A stretch of DNA of 64,000 nucleotides. It comes from Ichthyophis bannanicus. Lineage: Eukaryota > Chordata > Amphibia > Gymnophiona > Ichthyophiidae. The notes beneath the pieces were generated by a model. It was given only the letters and a program-made list of their open reading frames with translations. It ran no database searches and was not told the origin of the DNA. The translations under genes and the position numbers were made by a program. The stretch is from positions 1,233,839,312 to 1,233,903,311 of the forward strand of contig CM066031.1 of the NCBI GenBank assembly GCA_033557465.1, given 5' to 3'. Positions 51,957-62,104 of the stretch are shown here, piece by piece (position 1 is the stretch's first letter; every line of letters begins with the position of its first letter).

Positions 51957-53570
51957 TTTTCATGCTGTCCCTCATAAATATGCATGGGCTACATCAGCAG
52001 ACAAGTGGGGGGGCATAGTTATGCAGCACAGGTATCTTTATTGGGGGCAGCATGGTAACTGAATGGTGTGGGGCCCTCCAGGACTGCATTTGGGGGACTA
52101 TGCTCTGGGTAATGCGCCTATATCTGGTGTGGTAAAATATTGGTGTTTTGTCCATGTGTATGTTCTCAGCAATAAGGGTGTGACCATTCCATCACAGTTT
52201 AGTTGTGGGGAGAATATGTGGGCAGGATTGGCATGGCCCCAGCTGGGATTTGAACCTGTGACATTCTGGTCTTAGAGGCACTGGCTGTGTCTGTTGCACC
52301 ACACTGAGGCCACAGGGACAATGCGATCCCTGGAGATGGGATACCTGGCCTGACAGGTCAGAGACCCTGCTCTGCACCATTTTACTGTGGACTCATATCG
52401 CTTGTATGGAGGCAATTTGCACGTAACCTCACATACAACCTCGCATGAGGGGGCAATCCCCCATTATTTATTTTATTACAGTTTCTTATATACCGCGCTA
52501 TTTAGAATCAGCGCGGTTTACATCATAACAAAACGACCATTACGACAAACTGTCAGGTTTTACATTGAACAGGAGTACAAACTTGGATAACTGGGTTAAC
52601 TATATACATAATCTATTTACCAAGCTGGCCAAAAATTATATCATTGGGCAACAATACACGACACTCCCGCGAATGCTCCAATAACAGGGGATGTGTTTTG
52701 CAAGGGTCTCCGTTGCGTGATCCCTTCCAAGTATCATTTCTTTTTTTGGTTTTGCTTTCCAGGGAGTGTGTTTTTTATTGTGGCCCATTGCTATCACTGT
52801 TGCCCAGCTGACTTGTGATGTTTACAGTTTTCTTTCTGCTATTTTCCACGTTTTATCTGTGTTTTCATGCTGTCCCTCATACATATGCCTGACCTACATC
52901 TGCCTACCATGGGGGTGGGGCATAGCTATACAGCACAGGCATCTTTGATGTGACAGCATGGGACAGGAATGCTGTGGGGCCCTCTAGGGCTGCATTTGCG
53001 GGGCTCAGCTTTCGTTGCTGTGCCTGTTTCTGGTGTCTGTGTTTGGTGTGGTGTAAAAATAGACCATGCCTTTGTTCTCTGCATTAAAGGTGTGTCTTTA
53101 CTTTCACTTTTTAGTGGTGGGTAGGACTATTGTGACTGGGTTGGCGGCAGTCCCAGCTGGTATTTGAACCTGTGACCCTCTGGTCTTACAGGCACTGGCT
53201 GTGTCCATTGCACCACACTGGGGCCACAGAGATGGTGCTGTCCCTGGTGTTAGTATGACCTGCCTGGCTGGTCAGGGACTCTGCTCTGCAAAAGGTTTAC
53301 TGTGGCCTCATTTCCCTTGTATGCAGACAACGGTGCACATACACCTCAGGGGGACCTCACAGAGGGGACACACACCCATATCCGAGCTGGGCAACAATGA
53401 TATCATTGGGAGACATTACACTACACTCCCAGGTCAGCTCCATTACAGTGACTTTCCCTTTTCGAGGGTCTGCGAAGCGTGACCCTTCCACATATCATTA
53501 GGTTTTTATTTTGTGCTTTCCAGGGAGTTCTGTTCCTTGTTGTCCATTGCTATCACTGTTTAACTGCTGA
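51957..53570. repeat. 905-bp tandem duplication with antisense tRNA-like modules
   Basis: The CATGCTGTCCCTCAT region at 51961 recurs at 52866. The downstream CTTCCA...ATCATT region at 52724 recurs at 53485, 761 bp later; the first copy is longer by about 144 bp because of the L2 tail at about 52462. Each copy holds a minus-strand tRNA-like module with B-box GGTTCAAATCCCAGC-like residues (complement of 52240-52254 and 53157-53170) and an upstream A-box-like stretch. Confidence 0.7.
52462..52605 (-). mobile_element. L2 3'-end insert
   Basis: TTATTTATTTTATT followed by CTTATATACCGCGC and ATCAGCGCGGTTTACAT, the reverse complement of the L2 tail at 3920-3985 and like the insert at 36271-36360. 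It accounts for the length difference between the two 905-bp copies. Confidence 0.7.
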
Positions 53571-54014
53571 TTTATGCTTTTAAAGGGGTTTCCTCTGGTC
53601 ATTTTTATTGTCTTCTGTGACATTTCATTCTGTGCACATGTATCACACTGCTCACGTTTTGTGTGTTACCCAGGTTTCTCTGTACATTGCTGACGGAAAT
53701 GGTTTCTCTTACCTTTAAAGATGCCTTCAACGGCAGGTTTTCATTCGCGTTGGAATTGAGCTCAGAATTACAGCGCGTTAGTGAGGGGGAGCCTCTCCCC
53801 GCCCCCTCTCCGCCCATTGACCCCTTCTCTCCGCCCACTCTCCACCTTCTGCGCTGTTTTAACGCGCCGCGGGGGTTTACGATCGTTAAACGCGGTCAAC
53901 GCGCGTAGTATGACGTTACCGGTCGTTGGCGCGTGTTTACGCGCGTTATACTGCACTTACGGTCGTTAACGTCATACTACGCGCGTTATTCACGTTTAGT
54001 AAACATAGCCCTTA

Positions 54015-54124
54015 GACTAGTTGATTATGAATAGTGATCACTGATGCATCCTATGTGTGGTTGAGCATATTGTCTTTGCAGGAGTACTCGTGGAACGTGC
54101 ATTGTATATAACATATCATTGAAT
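54015..54124. other. Short unrecognised spacer
   Basis: About 110 bp between the Harbinger-like composite and the L1 3' end; nothing recognisable. Confidence 0.4.
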
Positions 54125-56181
54125 TAGGGGGGGGGGTTGTTTTTTTTAAGTGTTTATTTAAATTTTCACAACACTCTTCATAACACACATAGCAACAAAC
54201 AATGTAGATTAACAACTGTTTTTGGAAAACTCCCAACTCTCCCCAACCCCCTCCCACCAACCTGTCTCCATGTGAGCATCATGATGTTACCTATAAATAG
54301 TCCAATTTATGCATTTATGCCCCAGCAGTAGGAAAATTAACACATTTATGTTCTTGCTTTTGCAGCATAAACATCCAACAATAACCACTTATTTGTAGAC
54401 ATACCACTTTCCCCACTATTACCTTGCATACTTTCCGCCTGGGAGACTCTCAATTTCCCACTACTAGAGTACCCCTTAGCAACCAGCATCTCCTGCACCT
54501 TTTCATAGCAGGCATAAAGGCAGACAAAGTTCCACCAATGATGTACATCCATTCTGCTGGAGTTTTCCAGCAAGTCATAATCAGTTTTAAAGCAATAGCG
54601 ATTAAAAAGTCAAATAAAAAATGGTTTCCTTTCTCAATTGGAAGATTACTGGATGTAGAGCGCAGAATCACTGCTTGCCAAGACATGGGTGCCCGAAAGC
54701 ACAATACCATCTGGATTTTTTCCCAGACTTGAGACCAAAAATTTTGAACGTAAAGGCAGTCAAATATCATATGCTTTAAAGTTCCTACATGTAATGAACA
54801 GGACCAACATTTATTACCAACTTCCGGAACCTATCTGGAGAGCCGGTTGGGAGTAACATAAGTGCAATGCATCAGAAAGTATAAGGTTTGTGTTATCCCA
54901 GCAGCTTTCGAAACTCTGTTGACTTTAGACCACATTATTGACCAGTTCTGAGGTGAAATAGCAACAGCCAGGTCATCCTCCCAGCTTATCCGTGACCCTG
55001 ATACAGATTGGGCACCCTCTCTCAAAAGGGCATAAAGTTTTGACACCGCGCCAGGCTTACTTATATAAGTGAGGTCTGTCCGCTGCAGGCCCCAAGTCTC
55101 TGATAAATCCTTTATCATCGTCCCAGACTTTGACAAACAATGTTTTAGTTGGATCCACTGAAATTGGAAGCACTCTGATAGACCAAACTCTTTCTGCAAA
55201 CTAGCCCAAGGTTTCCACCTATCCGGCTGAACCAGTTGACTTAAAGTCCAAATTCCTTTATTTTGCCAGTTTCTCCACATTATTGTTTTGTGCCCAGTTT
55301 TAAACATGGGATTATGCTAAATTTGCTCCGAGTACAACAGTGGGTTATCTGACCTCATACACCCCACCATGATATTGTAGGCCTCCTGAGTTGCTCCTAT
55401 TACCCTGAGGGTTGTAAAGGAAACTGGAGACTTCATTCCAATCAGTAGGGGCAACAGAGTAGGTGCTACCAGCCATTTTTCCACCTCAACCCAGATCGGT
55501 CTCTACCCTAGAATTTCCTTCGGGCATCACAAAGCACCTTGTTTGAGTAAAAAGGCCTGGTGATAACATTTAAAGTCTGGAAACTTCACACCGCCTTTAT
55601 CCTTTTTCGCTTTCAGCTTGCTAAGTGCTATCCTAGGGGGTTTACCCTACCATAGAAAGACGTTAAGTGCACGTTCCCATGCTTTATAGGCTTTATGAGG
55701 TAAGGAGATCAGTAGTATTTCCAGTATATAATTTATCTTTGGTGACAAGATCATTTTTATCGATTCCAGCCGACCCCACCAGGACAAATACAACGGAGAC
55801 CATTTAGTCACAAATGACTGGATCATTTCCTCTATGTGTTTACAATTAAGATGAGTAGACTCTTCCAGCGAACAGCAGAACCTTACCCCCAGATACTAAA
55901 TTGCCTTAGCTTCCCACATAAATGGGAAATCTTTTATGTCCTCAGAAAAGGTGACCCTGTTCTTTGGAAAGGCCACAGACTTAGACAAGTTTATCTTGTC
56001 GCCTGATACCTTTGAAAATTCCTCCATGATCCTTAGCATCTCTGCCATGGAACAAGGATGCAAGAAGAGTAAGAGATCATCAGCATAAACCGATAACTTT
56101 ACCTGAAGGTCCCCAATCGTAATGCCCTGAATCTTCTCTGAGTGTCTGATCAGCGGTCCTAGGTGTTCCAATGCCAAGTTA
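54125..56181 (-). pseudogene. L1-type LINE, 3' half (RT C-part and C-terminus)
   Basis: The minus frames 55896-56246 contain RT words after the CR1 junction: ALEHLGPLIR and catalytic YADD in KLSVYADDLLLFLHP, then DKINLSKSVAFP. The C-terminal region continues at 54831-55307 (FQFQWIQLKHCLSK, SWEDDLAVAIS) and 54450-54770 (LYVQNFWSQVWEKI). An A-rich stretch near 54125-54150 marks the 3' end. The N-terminal half lies at 62105-64000. Confidence 0.85.
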
Positions 56182-57426
56182 GAAACATAGAAATATGACG
56201 ACAGCAAAATACCACATGACCTATTTAGTCTGTCCTTCCATATCAACAGCTACAACAGTCCCCTTTTTTTCCTTTAGAGATCCTCTGTGTTTGTCCCATG
56301 CTTTTTTGAATTCAGTTACTGTCCTCATCTCTACCACCTCCACTGGGAGACTATTCCATGGATCCATCACTCTTTCCATAAAGAAATATTTCCGCATATC
56401 ACTACTGAATCTATCCCCCATCACCCTCATCCCATGTTCCCTCGTAGCAGAACTTGCCTTCAATTGAAAGAGGCTCTCCCCCTGAACATGTATGCCATGG
56501 AGGTATTTAAACATCTCAATCATATCACCTCTATCCCACCTTTCCTCTAAGGTGTGCATATTAAGATCCTTAAGTCTGTCCTCATATGCTTTATAATGAA
56601 GACCACTAACCATTTTAGTAGCCACCCTCTGCACCAACTCCATTCTGTTCACATCCTTTTGAAGGTGCGGTCTCCAGAATTGTACACTATACTCCAAATG
56701 AGGTCGCACCAAAGACTTATACAGAGGCACTATCACCTCCTTTTTTCTGCTAGCCATTCCTCTCTGTATGCACCCAAGCATCCTTCTAGATTTTGCCGTC
56801 ACCTTTTCTACCTGTTTAGCTACTTTAAGATCATCAGACACAACCACGCCTAGGTCCCGCTCTTCTTTAGTGGACAAAAGTACTTCACCCCCTATACTAT
56901 ATTGCTCCCTTGGATTGCTGCAGCCCAAATGCATGACCTTACATTTTTTAACATTAAATCCCAGCTGCCAAATTCTAGACCATTCTTCAAGCTTAGCTAG
57001 ATCCCTCCTCATGTTATCTACACCTTCCTGGGTGTCTACTCTATTGCAGATTTTGGTATCATCCGCAAAGAGGCAAACCTTGCCCGACAGCCCTTACACT
57101 ATATCACTAACAAAGATGTTAAAAAGAATTGGACCAAGGACAGATCCCTGGGGCACACCACTGGTAACATCCTTCTCCTCAGAGTGAGCTCCATTTACCT
57201 GTACTCTTTGTCGCTTCCCACCCAACCAATTTCTAACCCAAGCAGTAACTTTAGGGTTCATCCCCAGGGTGTTCGGTTTGTTTATAAGTCACCTGTGAGG
57301 AACAGTGTCAAAGGCTTTACTGAAATCTAAATACACCACTTCTAGGGCTCTCCCTCAGTCCAACTCCCTGGTCACCCAGTCAAAGAAATCAATCAGATTT
57401 GTCTGACAAGACCTGCCTCTGGTGAA
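56182..57426 (-). pseudogene. CR1 C-terminal half, minus strand
   Basis: Minus frame 56221-57012 encodes the CR1 RT end and C-terminus (LGVVVSDDLKVAKQ, RPHLEYSVQFW, DMRKYFFMERVMDPW). The catalytic FADD region lies just upstream near 57060, with breaks. The 3' terminus is at 56182, next to the 7-bp duplication CAAGTTA (56175-56181 and 62105-62111). The upstream half is at 61202-62104. Confidence 0.9.
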
Positions 57427-58484
57427 CAGGGGCGGCCCAAGGGGGGTGCGGGGCCATGTGCGGAGACTCGGTGCGGGGCCTCATTTGCATAAGGTGCCTC
57501 ATTTGCATAAATATTTGCATAATGTTACCATACACTACTAACTTTTAGTAAACATGCCTCTTAATGAGTATATGGATAAAGAAAGACTAAAAGGTTTCTA
57601 CATTACTATAATCCAGTACCAACCGCCAGGCACATTAGGAACTACTACAAACACTGCCCATTTAGAACCCATAGCAAACCCGCCGTATCCTAACAGCACT
57701 ACCAGGACTCACAAAGCAGCATACCCTAACTATCAAAAGACAACACTGCAAATATTAAACCAATACATTTCAGAGAACAATAATACATGACCTACTGGGG
57801 AAAGAACAAGTGGCAATGTCAAATAGGAATTACATAAACAGAATACCTCAGCTCAGTTACACATGCAGAACATAGACCATCACCAAACAAGGAATCACAA
57901 TTTAGAAACAGGAAGACAATAATTAAACTGGGAACCCCAAAAGCCAAACTTGGAATATACAACAACACTGTAGAAATAAAACTATAAATTAATTTCCTCT
58001 TGTACTAAACAAAGCGCAGACGTTAATGATGCACATTTCCCAGAGCTGACATATTCCAGTTAATAAATTCAAAATAAAGAGATATTTTTCTACCTTTTTT
58101 CCTTTTTTTTCAGTTGCAATTGTTCCAGCCACTTTCTTCTGGTTTCTTCGTGTCTTCTGCTAACTCTCCATCTGCTGTCCATTTGTCCTTTCTTCTGTCT
58201 TCTTGGGGTTTTTTTCCATTCTCTCTCTACATCTGCTTTAACATACTAATCTTTCTCCTTTTGCTCTTTCCTCATTCCTATTTCATCCACTCAAATTTTA
58301 TCCCTCCATCCTCAATCCCCACTTACTCTCCCAATATCCGGCCAATTGTAGATTTGTCTTCCCTCTCACGCAAAATATTTTTCCCTCTCCATTTCACTCT
58401 CCCAGCTCCATCCCATTCTAATCCTCCCCCAACATCAGCTCCTTTCTAGTTCCAGCCCAACCCAGCATCTGCTCCCTTCTTGTC

Positions 58485-60580
58485 CCTGCATCAGCCCATT
58501 TCCAGTCCTAGTCCCCCATCAGTCCATTTCCAATCCTAACGCCCCCACAGCCCATTACCAGTCCTAATGCCCCCACAGCCCATTACCAGTCCTAACGCCC
58601 CCCACAGCCCATTACCAGTCCTAAACCCCTATCAGCCTACTTGCAGTCTTAGCCCCCCCATAGCCCATTACCTGTCCTAACCCCCCCATAGCCCTGTCCT
58701 AATCCCCCCATCAGCCCACTTGTAGTCGTATCTCCCCATAGCCCATTACCTGTTGTAACCCCCCATCAGCCCATTACCTGTCCTAACCCCCCCCCATAGC
58801 CCATTACCTGTCCTAATCCCCCCATCAGCCCACTTGTAGTCGTAGCACCCATAGCCCAATACCTGTTGTAACCCCCCCCATAGCCCATTACCAGTCCTAA
58901 TGCCCCCCACAGCCCATTACCTGTCCTAACACCCCCCACAGCCCATTTCCAGTCTTAGCCCACCGCCCCATAGCCCGTTTCCAGTCCTAATCCCCCCATC
59001 AGCCCACTTGTAGTCGTAGCCCCCCATAGCCCATTACCTGTCATAACTTCCCCCATCAGCCCATTTCCAGTCTTAGCCCCTCCATAGTCTATTACCTGTC
59101 CTAACCCCCCATAGCCCATTCCCAGTCTTAACCCCCCATCAGCCCACTTCCAGTCAGAATCCCCTATAGCCCATTACCAGTCCTACCCCCCCATCAGCCC
59201 ACTTGTAGTCGTAGCTCCCCATAGCCCATTACCTGTTGTAACCCCCCCATAGACCAGTACCAGTTCTAACCCCCCCAGCCCATTACCAGTCCTAATGCCC
59301 CCACAGCCCATTACCAGTCCTAACGCCCCCCACAGCCCATTACCAGTCCTAACCCCCTAACAGCCTACTTGTAGTCCTAGCCCCCCCATAGCCCATTACC
59401 TGTTGTAACCCCCCATCAGCCCATTACCTGTCCTAATCCCCCCATCAGCCCACTTGTAGTCGTACCTCCCCATAGCCCTTTACCTGTTGTAACCCCCCAT
59501 AGCCCATTACCAGTCCTAATGCCCCCCACAGCCCATTACCAGTCCTAACGCCCCCCACAGCCCATTTCCAGTTTTAGCCCACCGCCCCATAGCCCGTTTC
59601 CAGTCCTAATCCCCCCATCAGCCCACTTGTAGTCGTAGCCCCCCATAGCCCATTACCTGTCATAACTTCCCCCATCAGCCCATTTCCCGTCTTAGCCCCT
59701 CCATAGTCTATTACCTGTCCTAACCCCCCATAGCCCATTCCCAGTCTTAACCCCCATGAGCCCACGTCCAGTCCGAATCCCCTATAGCCCATTACCAGTC
59801 CTACCCCCCCCCCATCAGCCCATTTACAGTCCTTACCCCCCTCCCTCCCCATCAGCCCATTTACAGTCCTTACCCTCCCTCCCCCCCTCCCCATCAGCCC
59901 ATTTACAGTCCTTACCCCCCTCCCTCCCTCCCCATCAGCCCATTTACAGTCCTTACCCCCCCTCCCTATCAGCCCATTTACAGTCCTTACCCCCCCCATC
60001 AGCCCATTTACAGTCCTTACCCCCCCCTCCCCATCAGCCCATTTACAGTCCTTACCCCCCCTCCCTCCCTCCCCCCCCATCAGCCCATTTACAGTCCTTA
60101 CCCCCCCTCCCTATCAGCCCATTTTCAGTACTTACCCCCCCATCAGCCCATTTACTGTCATTACCCCCTCCCTCCCTCCCCATCAGCCCATTTACAGTCC
60201 TTACCCCCCCCTCCCTCCCCAACAGCCCATTTACAGTCCTTACCCCCCTCCCTCCCTCCCCATCAGCCCATTTACAGTCCTTACCCCCCTCCCTCCCTCC
60301 CCATCAGCCCATTTACAGTCCTTACCCCCCCCTCCCTCCCTCCCCATCAGCCCATTTACAGTCCTTACCTCCCTCCCTCCCTCCCTCCCATCAGCCCATT
60401 TACAGTCCTTACCCCCCTCCCTCCCCATCAGCCCATTTACAGTCCTTACCCCCCTCCCTCCCTCCCTCCCTCCCCATCAGCCCATTTACAATCCTTACCC
60501 CCCTCCCTCCCCATCAGCCCATTTACAGTCCTTACCCCCCCATCAGCCCATTTACAGTCCTTACCCCTCCCCCCCCATCA
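58485..60580. repeat. C-rich minisatellite array
   Basis: About 2.1 kb of degenerate units. In the left part, units of about 28-32 bp read AGCCCATTACCAGTCCTAA plus a C run. In the right part (from about 59810), units of about 30-45 bp read CATCAGCCCATTTACAGTCC plus TTACCCCCCTCCCTCCC. Larger blocks also repeat (the 58900-59150 pattern recurs at 59510-59760). The other strand has many GGG runs. The 279-codon open frame across it is Pro/Ser-rich only because of the repeat. Confidence 0.92.
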
Positions 60581-60989
60581 GCCCAGCTAAGTTAAAAAAA
60601 AAAAAAAAGAAACCGGCTGCTGCTGCCGCTGCCGCCGTGGCAGCGGCAGAATGGAGAATCCCGCGGGGCCCCCCTGTCCAGCAGTCTTCTAAGCGGCCTC
60701 AGCGCGGGCTTTTCAGAGCCGCGCGAAGGGAGAGTTTCCCTTTCTCGCGGCTCTGTTAATCCCGCCGCGGGGCTGATGGGATTTCCCATCAGCCCCGCGG
60801 CGTGATTAACAGAGCTGCGAGAGGAGAAGCTCTCTCTCTTCGCGCAGCTCTGACAGCCGACGGAGGCCGCATAGAAGACTTCAGGACAGGGGGGCCCCGC
60901 GGGATTCTCCATTCTGCCGCTGCCACGGTGGCAGCAGCAGCAGCAGCCGGTGGCTGGTTTTTTTTTTTTTAACTTAGCTGGGCTGATGG
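60575..60989. repeat. 415-bp palindrome
   Basis: Arms of about 205 bp, centred near 60782 at GATGGGATTTCCCATC. The outer ends CCATCAGCCCAGCTAAGTT and its complement, the A/T runs, the GCTGCTGCTGCCGCTGCC blocks and the CGCGGGGCCCCCCTGTCC blocks all pair in order. A third partial copy of the arm lies at about 61028-61110 in the right-arm orientation. Confidence 0.88.
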
Positions 60990-61201
60990 TGGGGTGGGGG
61001 GGGGGGGTGGTAAGGACGGTAAATGGGCCCCTCTCCATTCTGCCGCTGCCACGGCGGCAGCGGCAGCAGCAGCCGGTTTCTGGGTTTTTTTTTTTTAACT
61101 TAGCTGGGAATCTGGGATGCAAGATGTTTTTTGCGCGGGGCCCCCTGAAACGCGGGGCCCTGTGCAAAAAACATTCTTGCTCAATGGACGGGCCGGCCCT
61201 G

Positions 61202-62104
61202 CTGGTGAATCCATGCTGCCTCGGATCCTGTAATCTGCTGGACTCCAGAAACCTCACTATTTTCTCTTTCAGAAGCGTTTCCAATAATTTACTCACCACT
61301 GAAGTTAAATAACCGGCCTGTAGTTTTCAACCACATCCTTACTTCTGCTTTTGTTTAAATGCACCACATGAGCCTCTCTCCAGTCTTTTGGCCCCACTCC
61401 CGACTCCAATGAGGCATTGACTAGGTCAGTCAGTGGAGCTGCTAGAACGTCCCCAAGTTCCCATAGTATTCTAGGGTGTATCCCATCCGGTCCCATCACT
61501 TTGTCTACTTTAAGTTGAGCTAGTTTCTCACGAACACAGTCTTCTGAAAATTGTTCAAGATTTCCCTCGCTTCTGTTCCTGTTTGTGGGTGTTTTCTGAG
61601 GTCCTGCTCCTGGTTCTTCATCTGTGAACACAGAACAGAAAGATTTGTTAAGCAATTACGCTTTATTCTCATCAGCTTCTACATATTCCTCCCCTTCACC
61701 CTTGAGTCTGACAATACCACTTTTGCCCTTTCTCTTCTCACTAACATATCTGAAAAATGTCTTATCCCCCTTTTTTATTGCATTGGCTATTTCCTCCTCT
61801 TTTTGAATCTTTGCTTTCCTGACTACTTTGCTAGCTTCTCTAAGTTTTTCCAAATATAGATGCCTGTCTGCCTCTCTCTGTGATCTCTTGTATTTCATGA
61901 AGGCCTCCCTCTTTTTCTTCACTTTTTCAGCTACTTCTTTTGAAAGCCATAGTGGTCTCCTTTTCCTTTTACCTTTATTTACCATTTTAACAAAAAGGTT
62001 TGTTGCCCTTAAATTATCCCCTTTCAATTTTGCCGACTGTTTTCCTACATCCCGCAGCTTTTCCCAGACTGCTAACGACTCCCTGAGATATTGGCCCATC
62101 CTGG
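61202..62104 (-). pseudogene. CR1 N-terminal half, minus strand
   Basis: Minus frames 61656-62099 (KGKRKRRPLWLSKEVAEKVK) and 61305-61655 (KVMGPDGIHPRIL, then DWREAHVVHLNKS) encode the region before and into the RT, ending at the hAT insertion. The copy is 5'-truncated at 62104, where the CAAGTTA duplication begins. It is closely similar to the plus-strand CR1 at 41500-42420. Confidence 0.9.

Larger units (their letters stand above)
48789..54011. mobile_element. 5.2-kb Harbinger-like non-autonomous composite
   Basis: Ends GGGGTCTGTTTAATAAA and TTTAGTAAACATAGCCC are inverted versions of the MITE tips above, flanked by TTA (48786-48788 and 54012-54014). Both subterminal regions are rich in GCGCGTTA/TAACGCGC words (48885-48960 and 53865-53995). 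The interior holds a 336-bp tandem array with tRNA-like heads, a 905-bp tandem duplication and no transposase I can recognise. Open frames in the middle (50072-51712) overlap on several strands and have no motifs. It may be a composite mobilised by a related transposase elsewhere. Confidence 0.65.
57427..61201. mobile_element. 3.8-kb non-autonomous hAT
   Basis: The terminal inverted repeats CAGGGGCGGCCC and GGGCCGGCCCTG and a perfect 8-bp duplication CTGGTGAA (57419-57426 and 61202-61209) define a hAT-type insertion. The plus-strand CR1 at 42400-42420 has the same site uninterrupted, with one copy of the octamer. Inside are a Harbinger-like right tip (TTTTAGTAAACATGCC at about 57544), a pyrimidine-rich part, a 2-kb minisatellite and a large palindrome. 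No transposase is present. Confidence 0.9.

Noticed and set aside
53768..53969. CpG island with a promoter and small gene
   Set aside because: The CpG-rich sequence is the subterminal GCGCGTTA repeat of the 5.2-kb element, mirrored at its other end.
57427..57560. A separate Harbinger MITE beside the CR1 junction
   Set aside because: Only a right tip (TTTTAGTAAACATGCC) is visible; I found no matching left tip or TWA duplication.
59756..60595. 279-codon Pro/Ser-rich open frame
   Set aside because: It is the translation of the C-rich minisatellite; the unit length permits an open frame by chance.
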